Source: JACCZX01 sp038216465 (GTDB taxonomy: Bacteria; Pseudomonadota; Gammaproteobacteria; Burkholderiales; Burkholderiaceae_F). From it: a DNA stretch of 64,000 nucleotides. The stretch is from assembly GCA_038216465.1 (NCBI GenBank), contig JBBQQC010000003.1:1-64000 (forward strand), in the 5' to 3' direction. Both the position numbers and the translations under genes were made by a program. A model generated the notes under the pieces. The model was not told where the DNA came from, did not search any database, and saw only the letters and a list, made by a program, of their open reading frames with translations. Shown piece by piece: positions 50,981 through 59,357 of the stretch. Within the stretch, counting starts at the first letter, position 1; each line of letters starts with the position of its first letter.

Positions 50981-52147
50981 TCAGGCGGGAAGGACATTGC
51001 TGGCGACAGGATCCCCAGCCCGCGCGCTGCCCAGAGGAATCGCGATGGTCGCGCGGGCACCGCGCGGCTCATGCGATTGCAGGGTCAGTCGTGCCCGGCT
51101 CGGGTAGCGTGCCGCCAGTTGGCGCCTCGCGTTGACGAGCCCGACTCCGGTGCCACTGACCGCTGTTGCTCCGAAGCCTGCGCCATCATCGAGCACCGTG
51201 ACTTCGAGCACGTCATCCCGACATAGGGCACGCACTTCGATCCGACCTCCGCCCGCCGGCTCCAGCCCGTGCTTGATGGCGTTTTCAACGAGCGTGATCA
51301 GCAACATCGGCGGAAATTCCGCGCCGTGCAATGCGTCGTCGACCTCGATCGAGGAACTTAGTCGCGCGCCCATTCGAAGCTGAAAAAGGTCCAGATACGC
51401 GCGCACCAATGCGATTTCTTCGCCGAGGGACGCGCGCCGGCTACGTAACTGCGGGAGCGCTGCGCGCAGGTAGCGCATCAGGTTGTCGATGGCCTCGGCA
51501 CCGGCCTGTGGCCGCGTGCGGTAAAGGCGCCGTACGTTGCTCAGCATGTTGAACAGGAAATGCGGCTCGATTTGCGCCTGAAGCAACGCGAGCTGCTGTT
51601 CAGTTTCACCCTGCTCCAGTTGCGCGCGCGCGAGTTCCGCGTCGTGCGCGGCCGAAGCCGTCTGCAACGCGCGTCGGTGCACGTCGGAGATCAGCGCCAG
51701 GAACACGGCCGGCAACGCCCAGCGCAGCGAATCGGCCAGCATGCGCAGCGCTGGTGGAAGGTGCTCGAACCCCTTGGCGTAGTAGGCGTGCAGCAGCACG
51801 GCAAGCACCGCGGACAAAGCAAGCAGGGCCGCGCAAATGACGGCAAGCCGCAACGGCACGCTGCGCGGCAGCCCTTTGTCGAGCACGCTAAAGGCAGTCA
51901 ACAACGCCGCGGCGATGACAGCCAGTTCGGCCAGATGTTCGAGCCAGGCCAGCGCGATTTCCGCCGGTGAAAAGAAAACCAGAAGGTTCGGGTTGATCAA
52001 CGCTCCGAGGGATAACAGCAGTGTCACGAAAGCCACTGCCGCCAGCCGCGGCCAGTCAAGAGCACGTGTCACGCGGGCGGCGAAGCTGGCGTCATGGGCA
52101 TGCGCGACATCGATGTTTCCGTGCATTAAGGATGCTGATCGAAGCAC
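50981..52147 (-). CDS. LytS-type sensor histidine kinase
   Basis: 388 residues. About five membrane helices (LAAVAFVTLLLSLGALINPN and others) then a His-kinase domain with the motif AQIEPHFLFNMLSNVRRLY, phosphoacceptor H196. The ATP-binding part has the N-box LITLVENAIKHGLEPAGGGR and the loops DDGAGFGATAV and SGTGVGLVNARRQL. It should phosphorylate the LytTR regulator encoded two genes downstream. It heads a four-gene operon (kinase, pseudokinase, regulator, cupin). The signal sensed by its membrane part is unknown. Confidence 0.92.
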   Translation of the reverse strand: MLRSASLMHGNIDVAHAHDASFAARVTRALDWPRLAAVAFVTLLLSLGALINPNLLVFFSPAEIALAWLEHLAELAVIAAALLTAFSVLDKGLPRSVPLRLAVICAALLALSAVLAVLLHAYYAKGFEHLPPALRMLADSLRWALPAVFLALISDVHRRALQTASAAHDAELARAQLEQGETEQQLALLQAQIEPHFLFNMLSNVRRLYRTRPQAGAEAIDNLMRYLRAALPQLRSRRASLGEEIALVRAYLDLFQLRMGARLSSSIEVDDALHGAEFPPMLLITLVENAIKHGLEPAGGGRIEVRALCRDDVLEVTVLDDGAGFGATAVSGTGVGLVNARRQLAARYPSRARLTLQSHEPRGARATIAIPLGSARAGDPVASNVLPA

Positions 52148-52285
52148 CGGAGGCCATTGTGAACCTGCGACCGGTCGCGCAGCGCCGGCGGTCGACGGAT
52201 CCGCCGGTGCGCGCCATGGTTGCCGGTCAGTGCGGATGGATGCGGAAGATGGCGAGCTCCCCGGTGCTCTCCGCGTTCAAGACTT

Positions 52286-52467
52286 CAGTGGGCGCTCGCC
52301 AAGAAGTACTGGCGTCAGATCCGATCAACAACTCGGTGTTCGATGTCGGCGTCATGCTCGCCGCCGGCGTGATCGCGTATCTGCTGGAGGAAAACGGATT
52401 CCCGATCGCGCCGGCCATCCTGGGTGTCGTGCTGGGCGGTATGCTGGAAGAGAACTTCATTACGTCG
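52286..52467 (+). pseudogene. tctA gene remnant with internal deletion
   Basis: Two separate pieces of a TctA-like gene are joined here. The first (52286-52321) reads QWALAKKYWRQI, matching residues about 243-254 of the complete tctA. After a jump, the second (52324-52467) reads INNSVFDVGVMLAAGVIAYL and GFPIAPAILGVVLGGMLEEN, matching residues about 410-455. The intervening part is deleted and the two pieces are in different frames. DNA similarity to 47630-47770 is high, so this may be a recent duplication fragment. It is not translated into a working permease. Confidence 0.85.
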
Positions 52468-52471
52468 CGTC

Positions 52472-52690
52472 CACAATACGCAGGCCTTTCTGCCGTTCGG
52501 TGCGGGTCCGCGCTTTTGTCCCGGCCGTCATCTCGCAATGCTAGCGATCAAGATGGTGGCTGCGATGTTTTGTAGAAACTTTGAAGTTTTACGCGCGCCC
52601 GCGAGTTCGCCGACGAAGGAAGTGTTTTCGTTCACGATGATGCCGAGCAGTGTGAGCGTCAAATTGCGCCCACGATTGCCGCTCGGCTGA
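52472..52690 (+). pseudogene. Cytochrome P450 C-terminal remnant
   Basis: An open frame of about 72 codons reads like the end of a P450: the heme-binding loop FLPFGAGPRFCPGRHLAM, with the Cys ligand, then AIKMVAAMFCRNFEV and a short C-terminal tail. The rest of the enzyme is missing. A short stretch near 52140-52185 (EAIVNLRPVA) may be the ExxR-helix of the same gene, with the tctA pieces in between, but this is weaker. No start codon or ribosome binding site fits, so it is a remnant. Confidence 0.78.
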
Positions 52691-52711
52691 CAACCGCTGA
52701 AGGGAGGCCGC

Positions 52712-53701
52712 ATGCACCCCATTTCGCGACGCAATGCGATGGGCACGCTGGCCGTTGCCGCCGCAGGCGCTTCGGTCCCGCTTGGTTTATTCGCCCAGTC
52801 CGCAAAAATGCAGTCGTGGCCGCTGGCGACGTCGCAGCGCACCGGCATCCACGATCTCGCACCTGCGCCTGACGGTGGCGTGTGGTTCACCGCACAGCGT
52901 AGTGGCCACCTTGGCTGGTTCGACCCTAAAGCTGCGCGCAGCGAACTGATTGCGCTCGGCGCCGAGTCCGCTCCGCATGGTGTGATTCAGGGCCCGGACA
53001 AGGCGGCCTGGATTACCGACGGTGGCCTTAACGCAATCGTTCGTGTGGGTTGGCCCGATCGTGCCGTGCGCGCGTTTGTCTTGCCGCAGGGAGCTCGCAA
53101 CGCCAATCTGAACACCGCAACGTTCGATGGCGACGGCGACTTGTGGTTTACAGGCCAGAATGGCGTAGTCGGCAAGCTTGCGCTTAAGACCGGTCAAGTA
53201 ACGGTGAAGGAGACCCCGCGGGGACCGGGACCCTACGGCATCTGCACGACACCGAGTGGAGACGTCTGGTGGTGCTCGCTGGCCGGCTCATACGTCGCAC
53301 GTATCGATCGTCGCACGGGAGAGTCGATCGTCGTCGAGCCTCCGACCAGGAACCAAGGCGCACGTCGCGTGTGGAGCGACAGCAAAGGGCAAATCTGGGT
53401 CAGCGAATGGCTGAGCGGCAACTTGTCGATGCACAACCCCGCAGCGAACACCTGGCGCGCATGGCGGCCACCCGGTAAGAGTCCGCGGCCCTACGCGGTC
53501 TACGTAGACGAGCGTGACAAGGTGTGGGTCAGTGATTGGGGCGGCAATGCGGTGTTTCGCTTCGATCCGGGCAACGAAACATTCGAGCGGTTCGCGTTCC
53601 CGCGCGACGCCGCCAACGTTCGGCAGATCCTTGGGCGAGCGGGCGAAGTGTGGCTCCCCGAGAGCGGCACCGAGCACATTTCGGTGATTCGGACGACGTG
53701 A
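52712..53701 (+). CDS. Streptogramin lyase-like (Vgb) beta-propeller protein, exported
   Basis: 329 residues. A twin-arginine-like signal (SRRNAMGTLAVAAAGASVPL) suggests export. The mature part has repeated blades with DGGVWFTAQRSGHLGWFDP, GDLWFTGQNGVVGKLALKTG, GDVWWCSLAGSYVARIDRRT and DKVWVSDWGGNAVFRFDPGN, as in virginiamycin B lyase and SMP-30-like propellers. Whether it has lyase activity is unclear; many Vgb-like proteins are not antibiotic lyases. It begins 21 bases after the P450 remnant and is transcribed alone. Confidence 0.88.
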   Translation: MHPISRRNAMGTLAVAAAGASVPLGLFAQSAKMQSWPLATSQRTGIHDLAPAPDGGVWFTAQRSGHLGWFDPKAARSELIALGAESAPHGVIQGPDKAAWITDGGLNAIVRVGWPDRAVRAFVLPQGARNANLNTATFDGDGDLWFTGQNGVVGKLALKTGQVTVKETPRGPGPYGICTTPSGDVWWCSLAGSYVARIDRRTGESIVVEPPTRNQGARRVWSDSKGQIWVSEWLSGNLSMHNPAANTWRAWRPPGKSPRPYAVYVDERDKVWVSDWGGNAVFRFDPGNETFERFAFPRDAANVRQILGRAGEVWLPESGTEHISVIRTT

Positions 53702-53711
53702 CTCAATGCGC

Positions 53712-54158
53712 TTACTTCTTCGCTTTGTGTCGGGCCACGGCCTCCTCGATCGAGTGAGAGTTGGTCAGAGAAGTTTCCTTTTTCGCCAGCTCGGCCAGCT
53801 CACAATAGTGACGATGCAGCACTTCTAGCTCCGCCGACGTCAAGCTTTCCACGTCGATCAAGCGATTACTGGCGCCCGAAATGGCGGCGACAATTTCGTT
53901 GAGCTTCAGCTCCAGCGCCCGGGTATCCTTGTTTTGCGTTTGCTGGATCAGGAAGACCATCAGGAACGTGATGATTGTCGTTCCGGTGTTGATGACGAGT
54001 TGCCACGTGTCCGAGAATCCGAACAGCGGACCGCTGGCAGCCCAGATAACGACAATCAAGACAGCGGCGCCGAAGATCGAGGGCTTGCCAGTCCACTCGG
54101 TGATGGTGTGTGCAGCTTCTTCCCATCTTTGAACAAGTTGCCTGGGTTTTTTCTTCAT
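53712..54158 (-). CDS. Low-affinity iron permease family protein
   Basis: 148 residues. Two membrane helices (SIFGAAVLIVVIWAASGPLF and VINTGTTIITFLMVFLIQ) followed by the conserved motif QQTQNKDTRALELKLNEIVA, which is the signature of the family (PF04120). The family name comes from yeast Fet4-like transporters, but these bacterial two-helix proteins are not proven iron transporters. Convergent with the propeller gene, 10 bases apart. Confidence 0.9.
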   Translation of the reverse strand: MKKKPRQLVQRWEEAAHTITEWTGKPSIFGAAVLIVVIWAASGPLFGFSDTWQLVINTGTTIITFLMVFLIQQTQNKDTRALELKLNEIVAAISGASNRLIDVESLTSAELEVLHRHYCELAELAKKETSLTNSHSIEEAVARHKAKK

Positions 54159-54218
54159 GGGAACCTCCTAAAAGTATTACGCCATGGTGTAGGGTCAAAC
54201 TACTTCCACCGGCACAGG

Positions 54219-54446
54219 ATGACTGCTATGAATCTCGACCAGCTGATCGACAATGAAGGCAAGCTCCTAGACGCTGCGGAACAATTGACCGTGCATCAGC
54301 TGCGCGTTGCGAAACAAATCGTCGCGAGTGCGAACGCCGACATGAAAACCAATCTGCCGCTAGAAACGATGGGTGCGGTACTGCAGGCACTTTCAACAAA
54401 CTTCGCAGCCCTGATATTGGCACGGCGCAGTTTCGCCGACGCCTAA
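54219..54446 (+). CDS. Hypothetical small protein
   Basis: 75 residues, starting MTAMNLDQLIDNEGKLLDAA; helical throughout, no signal or membrane segment and no Cys. The start follows GGCACAGG. It lies 42 bases before the SOD gene in the same direction and could be in its operon. No family is recognised; low charge and good helix periodicity support coding. Confidence 0.55.
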   Translation: MTAMNLDQLIDNEGKLLDAAEQLTVHQLRVAKQIVASANADMKTNLPLETMGAVLQALSTNFAALILARRSFADA

Positions 54447-54488
54447 ATGCTCCGGTTGGATACAACCCAAGAACTCAAGGAGGCAACG

Positions 54489-55001
54489 ATGACACCAGCA
54501 GTGAGAATCACGACCGTCTCACTAATGCTCGCCGGCTGTGCCGGAATGAGTGCCGGCCCGACGGCGACCGCAACGCTCGAGCCAAGAAGCGGCTCGAACG
54601 TCAGCGGCAATGTCACATTTACTCAGGTCGGCGAACAGGTGCGTATCAAGGGTGAAGTAAATGGGCACGCAGCGGGCACGAGAGGCTGGCACATTCACGA
54701 GAAGGGCGACTGCAGCGACCCCAAGGGCATGAGCGCAGGCGGACACTTCAATCCACAGGGCCACAAACATGGCGCACCCTCGGATACCGCCCGGCATGCC
54801 GGTGACTTGGGCAACCTGGTGTTCGACGATCGCGGGCGAGCGACGATCAATACAACAGTCAGCGGTATTTCGGTGAGCAAGGACAGGCCCGACGGCGTGC
54901 TCGGGCGTGCGCTGATCATCCACATGGACCAGGACGACTTGAAGACGGATCCGACCGGCAACGCGGGTGGACGCGTTGCGTGCGGCGTGATCAAGGGTTA
55001 A
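54489..55001 (+). CDS. sodC: Superoxide dismutase (Cu/Zn), lipoprotein type
   Basis: 170 residues from ATG 54489, behind AAGGAGG. The signal ends in LMLAGC, a lipobox, so it is anchored in the periplasm. Cu/Zn ligands are visible: GWHIHEKGDCSDP, HFNPQGHKHG, HAGDLGNLVFD and the late Cu His in IIHMDQDD. The two Cys that form the disulfide (in DCSDP and RVACGV) are present. It converts superoxide to peroxide and oxygen. Next to a cupin remnant and VOC proteins, with no obvious linked function. Confidence 0.93.
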   Translation: MTPAVRITTVSLMLAGCAGMSAGPTATATLEPRSGSNVSGNVTFTQVGEQVRIKGEVNGHAAGTRGWHIHEKGDCSDPKGMSAGGHFNPQGHKHGAPSDTARHAGDLGNLVFDDRGRATINTTVSGISVSKDRPDGVLGRALIIHMDQDDLKTDPTGNAGGRVACGVIKG

Positions 55002-55017
55002 GCGCCTGAATTCTAGA

Positions 55018-55290
55018 TTGCATGTTAACGAGGCGCACCAAATGATCCATAGTCATCCCGGCCCGGAGGCCTGGTACACGACGGCGGGCGAAGTTTGCCT
55101 GGAGACGCCCGCTGGCAAGAGCGTGGGACGCGCGGGCGAGAGCACCATCGTGCCGGCCGGTCCACCGATGCATCTAACCGCCATCGGAACCGAGCAACGC
55201 CGCTCTTTGGCGATCGTTCTGCACCAATCGTCGCATCCGCCGGTGCTACCGATAAGGGATTGGATCCCGAAGGGACTTTGCAAAAACTAG
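55018..55290 (+). CDS. Cupin-like protein, apparently N-terminally truncated
   Basis: 90 residues if started at TTG 55018. It carries the metal-binding-like pattern HPGPEAWYTTAGEVCLET and a second strand pair (GESTIVPAGPPMHLTAIGTE) typical of single-barrel cupins. The usual N-terminal strand is missing and there is no good start or ribosome binding site, so the upstream part was probably lost, or the gene is a remnant. It follows the sodC stop by 16 bases. Confidence 0.55.
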   Translation: MHVNEAHQMIHSHPGPEAWYTTAGEVCLETPAGKSVGRAGESTIVPAGPPMHLTAIGTEQRRSLAIVLHQSSHPPVLPIRDWIPKGLCKN

Positions 55291-55360
55291 TTGGAAACCG
55301 TACTGGACGGTGCCTGCTGCACGATGGAAGATTCGTTTTTGGTCACCAAGTGAGTTCCAA

Positions 55361-55873
55361 ATGACAGTCGATACGCTGGTTGCTACAACTGCAGTGCCAC
55401 GCGTTGCTGCCCCGGTCACTTTGCCTCCGAGCTTGAAACACATTGAATCCGTGGTGTTGTTCGTTCCCGATGTTGACGCCGCTGCGATTTGGTACGCAGA
55501 GATCTTCGACACGATCGTTCAGCATGAAAATCCCAAGTACGCATTCATCCAGGCGCCCGGCGTTCTGGTTGGGTTCCACCCCGCCGACGCGAAGTGTCCG
55601 GGCGGCATCGGCGGCACCTCCGCCTATTGGGAAGTCGAGCACTTGGACGCCGCAATAAGGTCGCTTACCGAACGCGGCGCAAAGCTCTTTCGCGGCCCGG
55701 GCGTTACGGACTTCGGCGCCACAGTCGCGCTGCTCGTCGACCCCTTCGGTTGCACGATCGGTCTGAACCAGTCAACCGAGCAGTCGCGCAGACGGATACG
55801 CAACGAACAATTGAGACCGGCGCACGATGGAGAATCGGTTGCGGTCAGCAGGCACACGCGCCGGCGTGCGTAG
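55361..55873 (+). CDS. VOC (glyoxalase/dioxygenase-fold) family protein
   Basis: 170 residues from ATG 55361. The core has IESVVLFVPDVDAAAIWYAE and YWEVEHLDAAIRSLTERGAK, and ends with VALLVDPFGCTIGLNQS, the paired beta-alpha-beta-beta-beta layout of the VOC superfamily. The His/Glu metal ligands are only partly recognisable (the first strand has Glu, not His). Function is unknown: glyoxalase, bleomycin-resistance-like or extradiol dioxygenase-like roles are all possible. The C-terminal 25 residues look like a read-through tail. Confidence 0.82.
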   Translation: MTVDTLVATTAVPRVAAPVTLPPSLKHIESVVLFVPDVDAAAIWYAEIFDTIVQHENPKYAFIQAPGVLVGFHPADAKCPGGIGGTSAYWEVEHLDAAIRSLTERGAKLFRGPGVTDFGATVALLVDPFGCTIGLNQSTEQSRRRIRNEQLRPAHDGESVAVSRHTRRRA

Positions 55874-55920
55874 GCGGGCTATTCTGTTCATATTGATTGC
55901 TCAGAGCATGGAGAGTTCAG

Positions 55921-56043
55921 ATGGCTAAAGGTCAGGTTCGAAGCAATAAGGAAAAGAAAAAACCCAAGCAAACGAAAACCCCGAGCGGTCCTGCCGTGCC
56001 TTTCGGTTCAACCAAAAGCAAGCCGACGCCGCCGACCAAATAG
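55921..56043 (+). CDS. Small basic protein, 40 residues
   Basis: MAKGQVRSNKEKKKPKQTKT, then a short Ser/Pro tail ending PTPPTK. A GGAGAG site precedes the ATG by a good distance. Short Lys-rich proteins starting MAKGQxRxNKExKKPK are, from memory, common in proteobacteria, and this looks like one of them; the function is unknown. It is strongly basic and probably disordered, so it may bind nucleic acid or ribosomes. It is too short to be certain. Confidence 0.65.
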   Translation: MAKGQVRSNKEKKKPKQTKTPSGPAVPFGSTKSKPTPPTK

Positions 56044-56347
56044 TCGTGTTCGCGGTGTTCGGTGCGCAGCACCGCCTCGCCCGCATGTCACCCGGCGCCT
56101 ATCCGCTTGCGCATTCACGAACCAGTTCGGGCCGTCCGGATCCGTGACATCAACTGCGCGCACAGCTATGGGTTAAGAAATGCGCGGATCAGATCGCTGT
56201 TCGAATGATTTCGGAGCGCTAGTCAGATTGCGCTAGCCCTCGTGGGCGGGTCAAGCTCGCAAGGGTGGGCGCTCAACGCCTGTAATCCGTGCATTCCTTG
56301 CCGCTTTTCAGCCGGTGAGTCGGCGCCGGGCACCGGTAGAAAGCGGA
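56044..56347. other. No convincing gene
   Basis: A 304-base stretch between the small basic protein and the glycosyltransferase. Reading both strands gave no conserved protein pattern. GTAGAAAGCGGA before the ATG at 56348 may be the weak ribosome binding region of the glycosyltransferase gene. No repeats or RNA genes were seen. Confidence 0.5.
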
Positions 56348-57763
56348 ATGTCGAGTCCCGCACCGCGTGCGTCAAAGCCCCGCGCCGCCGCGGCGGCTGC
56401 CCCCGCCGCTGATCCGCCTGTGCGCGCGCGGCTGATTGACCTGCCGCGGCTGCGCCATGCCGATCCGTCGCAGCGGTGGCAGCTGGTCACCGTCGGCGTC
56501 ATTATGGTGGCGTGGTTTGCATTCACGCTGTGGGCATCGTCGTTCTGGTTCAACGCGCTGGCCGATGCGGTCGGCCTGGCCGCAGCGATCTTCTTCATCG
56601 GTGGCCTGGCGCTGGTGCCGAGCGCAATGAACATGTTCGTCGTCGTCACCCTGATGATGGACCGGCGCCCGCCGCGCCGCGCGCTTGCCAAATATCCTCC
56701 GCTGTCGGTGCTGATGTATGTGCGCGATCACGAGCAATCGATTGGCGAGACGATTGAAAGCATCCGTCGCCAGGAATATCCGGGACCGTTCGAGGTCATC
56801 CTGATTGATGACGCATCGATCGATCGCACAGCACACATCGTGCGCGGCATGGGTTACCGCTGGATCAAGGTGCTCCGGCAGAGCAAGGGCCGCGGCAAGG
56901 CGGCCGCGCTGAACCGCGCGCTCGATGCAGCCCAGCACGATCTGATTGTCACGCTCGACGCCGATGCGATCCTGTTCGGCGATGCGCTTTGGAGCATGGT
57001 TGAGCGCTACGTTGCCTCCGAGCCCGATGTGCGCGCCATCTCCGGCTGTGTGCTGGTGCGCAACTCGCGCGAGAACTGGCTGACCCGCGCCCAGGAGTGG
57101 GATTACTTTCACGGCCTGGCGTCGATGAAACGGATGCAGTCGCAGTACCAGGGAACGGTCGTCGCCGAAGCAGCCTTCACGATTTACGACCGCGCGGTAC
57201 TGAAGGAAGTCGGTGGCTGGCGCTCCGACGTTGCCGAAGACGTGCTGCTGACATGGGACATGCTGCAGCGAGGCTGGCGCATCGGCTTTGCCGAGGACGC
57301 CTGCTGCTTCATCATCGTCCCCGCGGACATAAAGTCGTTTGTGCAGCAGCGGCTGCGCCACGCCCGTACCACGCTGCGTGCGCTGCGCTCGCTGCCGCCC
57401 GAACTGTTAGCGCGCAAATCGACGCCCTTCGTCGTATGGAACCTGCTGTTTCCGTGGACCGATCTCGCGTTCACACTGGCCTTCGTCCCGGGTGTCATTC
57501 TGGCGGTGGCGTACAGCAGCAACCTGGTGATGGGGCCGATGGCGCTGACGCTGCTGCCCGCTGTGTTCCTGCTGAATATCGCGATCTTCTTCGTGATGCG
57601 CTCGATGTTCCATGCACACGGGCTGAAGATCCGGCGCAACGTCGGCGGCCTGCTGATCTATCTATTCGGATACAGCGTGCTGCTGCAGCCCGCGCGCGCC
57701 GCCGGCTACCTGGCGGGACTCATGCGTTCGCGCTCACCTAAAAAAGACCTGAAGCTGGATTAG
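56348..57763 (+). CDS. Membrane glycosyltransferase, GT2 family
   Basis: 471 residues. Two membrane helices (LVTVGVIMVAWFAFTLWASS; AAAIFFIGGLALVPSAMNMF) precede a cytoplasmic GT-A domain: EVILIDDASIDRTAHIVRGM, GRGKAAALNRALDAA, then the metal-binding DADAILFGDALW, and VAEDVLLTWDMLQRGW with the base Asp. The usual processive-enzyme QxxRW reads QQRLRHA, so the Trp is replaced. Three more membrane helices follow. It may make or extend a cell-surface polysaccharide or glycolipid; specificity is unknown. It overlaps the convergent cysteine dioxygenase-like gene by 4 bases. Confidence 0.88.
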   Translation: MSSPAPRASKPRAAAAAAPAADPPVRARLIDLPRLRHADPSQRWQLVTVGVIMVAWFAFTLWASSFWFNALADAVGLAAAIFFIGGLALVPSAMNMFVVVTLMMDRRPPRRALAKYPPLSVLMYVRDHEQSIGETIESIRRQEYPGPFEVILIDDASIDRTAHIVRGMGYRWIKVLRQSKGRGKAAALNRALDAAQHDLIVTLDADAILFGDALWSMVERYVASEPDVRAISGCVLVRNSRENWLTRAQEWDYFHGLASMKRMQSQYQGTVVAEAAFTIYDRAVLKEVGGWRSDVAEDVLLTWDMLQRGWRIGFAEDACCFIIVPADIKSFVQQRLRHARTTLRALRSLPPELLARKSTPFVVWNLLFPWTDLAFTLAFVPGVILAVAYSSNLVMGPMALTLLPAVFLLNIAIFFVMRSMFHAHGLKIRRNVGGLLIYLFGYSVLLQPARAAGYLAGLMRSRSPKKDLKLD

Positions 57764-58329
57764 TTCTGCATCTTCACGATAAAGGGTGTCTCTGTTTGCT
57801 TTTCCTGGTCAAACTGTGAGCGCCCCGTGTAGTTGATGTGTTTGCCGTAGATGTGCAGCGAAAGTGAGACCGCGTCCGTGTCGTTCCAGACGCTGTGGAT
57901 CGTGCCTGTCGGCAGCGCTACCACATCCCCGACGCCGCAAATTTTCTCGCCGATTTTTTTGAGTCGGGCATGACCGGGCCGAGTTCGATCGTCCGCGCGC
58001 TCATAGAACTCGTTTCTCTCGGGTCCCTCCACACCCGCAACCACGGCCCAAGTTCCATGGTCATGAGGCGGCGCACCTCGATTGGGTAGCCAGCTCAAAG
58101 CCAGGATAGCCACCGTGTGATCCGGCTCCTCGTAAATCAAGTGGACTCCGAAACCCTGCTCCGGATCGGCGCGGTACATACGATCCTCAAGCCAGCTCGA
58201 CTTGGACAGTGCCGCACGACGCGCCAGCGGCCGAACGTTGCTCAGAATTTGACGCTCATCGCTGAATTGCGCACACACTCGCTTTACGTCAGCTGCCAGC
58301 TGCGAGACGGAATAGCGATCGTCATCCAT
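57760..58329 (-). CDS. Cysteine dioxygenase family (thiol dioxygenase) protein
   Basis: 189 residues, cupin fold. The metal site reads PPHDHGTWAVVAGVEGPERN, with HxH, and the third His is in TGTIHSVWND. These match thiol dioxygenases (cysteine or 3-mercaptopropionate dioxygenase), which oxidise a thiol to a sulfinate. The Arg or Gln residue that would separate the two substrate types cannot be assigned reliably by eye. No other sulfur gene is adjacent. Confidence 0.85.
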   Translation of the reverse strand: MDDDRYSVSQLAADVKRVCAQFSDERQILSNVRPLARRAALSKSSWLEDRMYRADPEQGFGVHLIYEEPDHTVAILALSWLPNRGAPPHDHGTWAVVAGVEGPERNEFYERADDRTRPGHARLKKIGEKICGVGDVVALPTGTIHSVWNDTDAVSLSLHIYGKHINYTGRSQFDQEKQTETPFIVKMQN

Positions 58330-58341
58330 CGTTATCCTCCT

Positions 58342-59007
58342 TCAACGCTCAGTTTGTTTTGGATTGTAGGCGGGCGAGGGCGCAATCACCATGTCACGGC
58401 GGGCAGCAAGCTCTTCCCTCAGTCGTCGCCCCAGCGGAGGATCGAGCAGCTCGATCAGCTCCGGCGTGTAGCGGTCGCGCTCGTTCTCGAGAAACGCTCT
58501 CAGCGCCGGGCTCTTGCGGTAGATCTTCACCATGTATTTATGCCAAACCTCTTCGCTCGTATCATCGAGCACCGTGCCCGAACGCACGATCGTCTCGAAA
58601 TAGTCCAGCAACAGCTCACATGCGGAGTCGACTTTCCAGCGCAGCAGCTGCGCCGGTCCCGCCGCTTCTTGCTGATGATCTTGCGCCGGCTCCGGTGCGG
58701 GCAGCGGCATCCCTTCGTAAAAATACGGCCGCAGCGAAGGTTCATCCACCAGCATCTTGTAAACGTTGAAGCTGACCTGCTCGATCTCCCACCGCGTCTG
58801 ATTCTCGGTCGCGTCCTTTGTTGCACCAAGCTGCTCGGATACCAGCAGGAAGCCGCATAGGTTCACCAGCACAGCGCCGATCGCCACGTAATTGGCAAAC
58901 TGGCTCGCGTTCGCGTTGTCGACTCTGCTCGCGACCGCCACGGCGATGCTGGAAAGTACGGCTCCGACAACGATCAGCAACCAGAACGAGCGCGAAAACT
59001 TGGTCAC
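58342..59007 (-). CDS. Membrane protein of unknown function
   Basis: 221 residues. Two N-terminal membrane helices (FWLLIVVGAVLSSIAVAVAS; FANYVAIGAVLVNLCGFLLV) are followed by a helical cytoplasmic domain with an aromatic core (FNVYKMLVDEPSLRPYFYEG; EEVWHKYMVKIYRKSPALRA). The layout resembles DUF4760/DUF6082-type proteins, but I cannot assign it with certainty. It lies 12 bases upstream of the dioxygenase-like gene on the same strand. Confidence 0.65.
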   Translation of the reverse strand: MTKFSRSFWLLIVVGAVLSSIAVAVASRVDNANASQFANYVAIGAVLVNLCGFLLVSEQLGATKDATENQTRWEIEQVSFNVYKMLVDEPSLRPYFYEGMPLPAPEPAQDHQQEAAGPAQLLRWKVDSACELLLDYFETIVRSGTVLDDTSEEVWHKYMVKIYRKSPALRAFLENERDRYTPELIELLDPPLGRRLREELAARRDMVIAPSPAYNPKQTER

Positions 59008-59033
59008 ATGGCCCCCTCTACAACGTATTTCGA

Positions 59034-59357
59034 TTAGCCCAACGACTTAAAAAACGCGATGGCTACGCATCCGGTCAGTACGCCCGCCAGCAAGTTGCGT
59101 CGCGTAACAACAAAGTAGATCACGCATCCGCAGGCCGTCGCGCCAAGCCGCTCGAGGAGGGTCGTGGTTGCCAGCACACCGACCGGTTCAACCAGCATTC
59201 GTGCGACCAGGCCCGCGACCATCGCCAGCGCCACGCAGGCCATCCAGCTGAATATCTCGCCATTCGGATCGAGCCGACCGGCCACTGCAACGCCGAGCGC
59301 ACGCCAAAGGTAAGTGCCGGCAGCGCAAGCGAGGATGAGCACTATCAGGTCAGACAC
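59034..59357 (-). CDS. azlD: Branched-chain amino acid exporter small subunit (AzlD)
   Basis: 107 residues from a GTG that overlaps the azlC stop (GTGTCTGA at 59350-59357). Three to four membrane segments, for example LIVLILACAAGTYLWRALGV, ACVALAMVAGLVARMLVEPV and LLAGVLTGCVAIAFF. TYLWRALGV is the typical AzlD motif. It pairs with AzlC to export branched-chain or related hydrophobic amino acids. Confidence 0.88.
   Translation of the reverse strand: MSDLIVLILACAAGTYLWRALGVAVAGRLDPNGEIFSWMACVALAMVAGLVARMLVEPVGVLATTTLLERLGATACGCVIYFVVTRRNLLAGVLTGCVAIAFFKSLG

Noticed and set aside
52136..52185. P450 ExxR-helix-like stretch EAIVNLRPVA
   Set aside because: Too short and overlapping the start of the kinase gene; mentioned only as support for the P450 remnant.
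56372..57361. Long minus-strand open frame (329 codons) opposite the glycosyltransferase
   Set aside because: Same reason: high GC keeps the antisense frame open; the plus frame has clear GT2 motifs.
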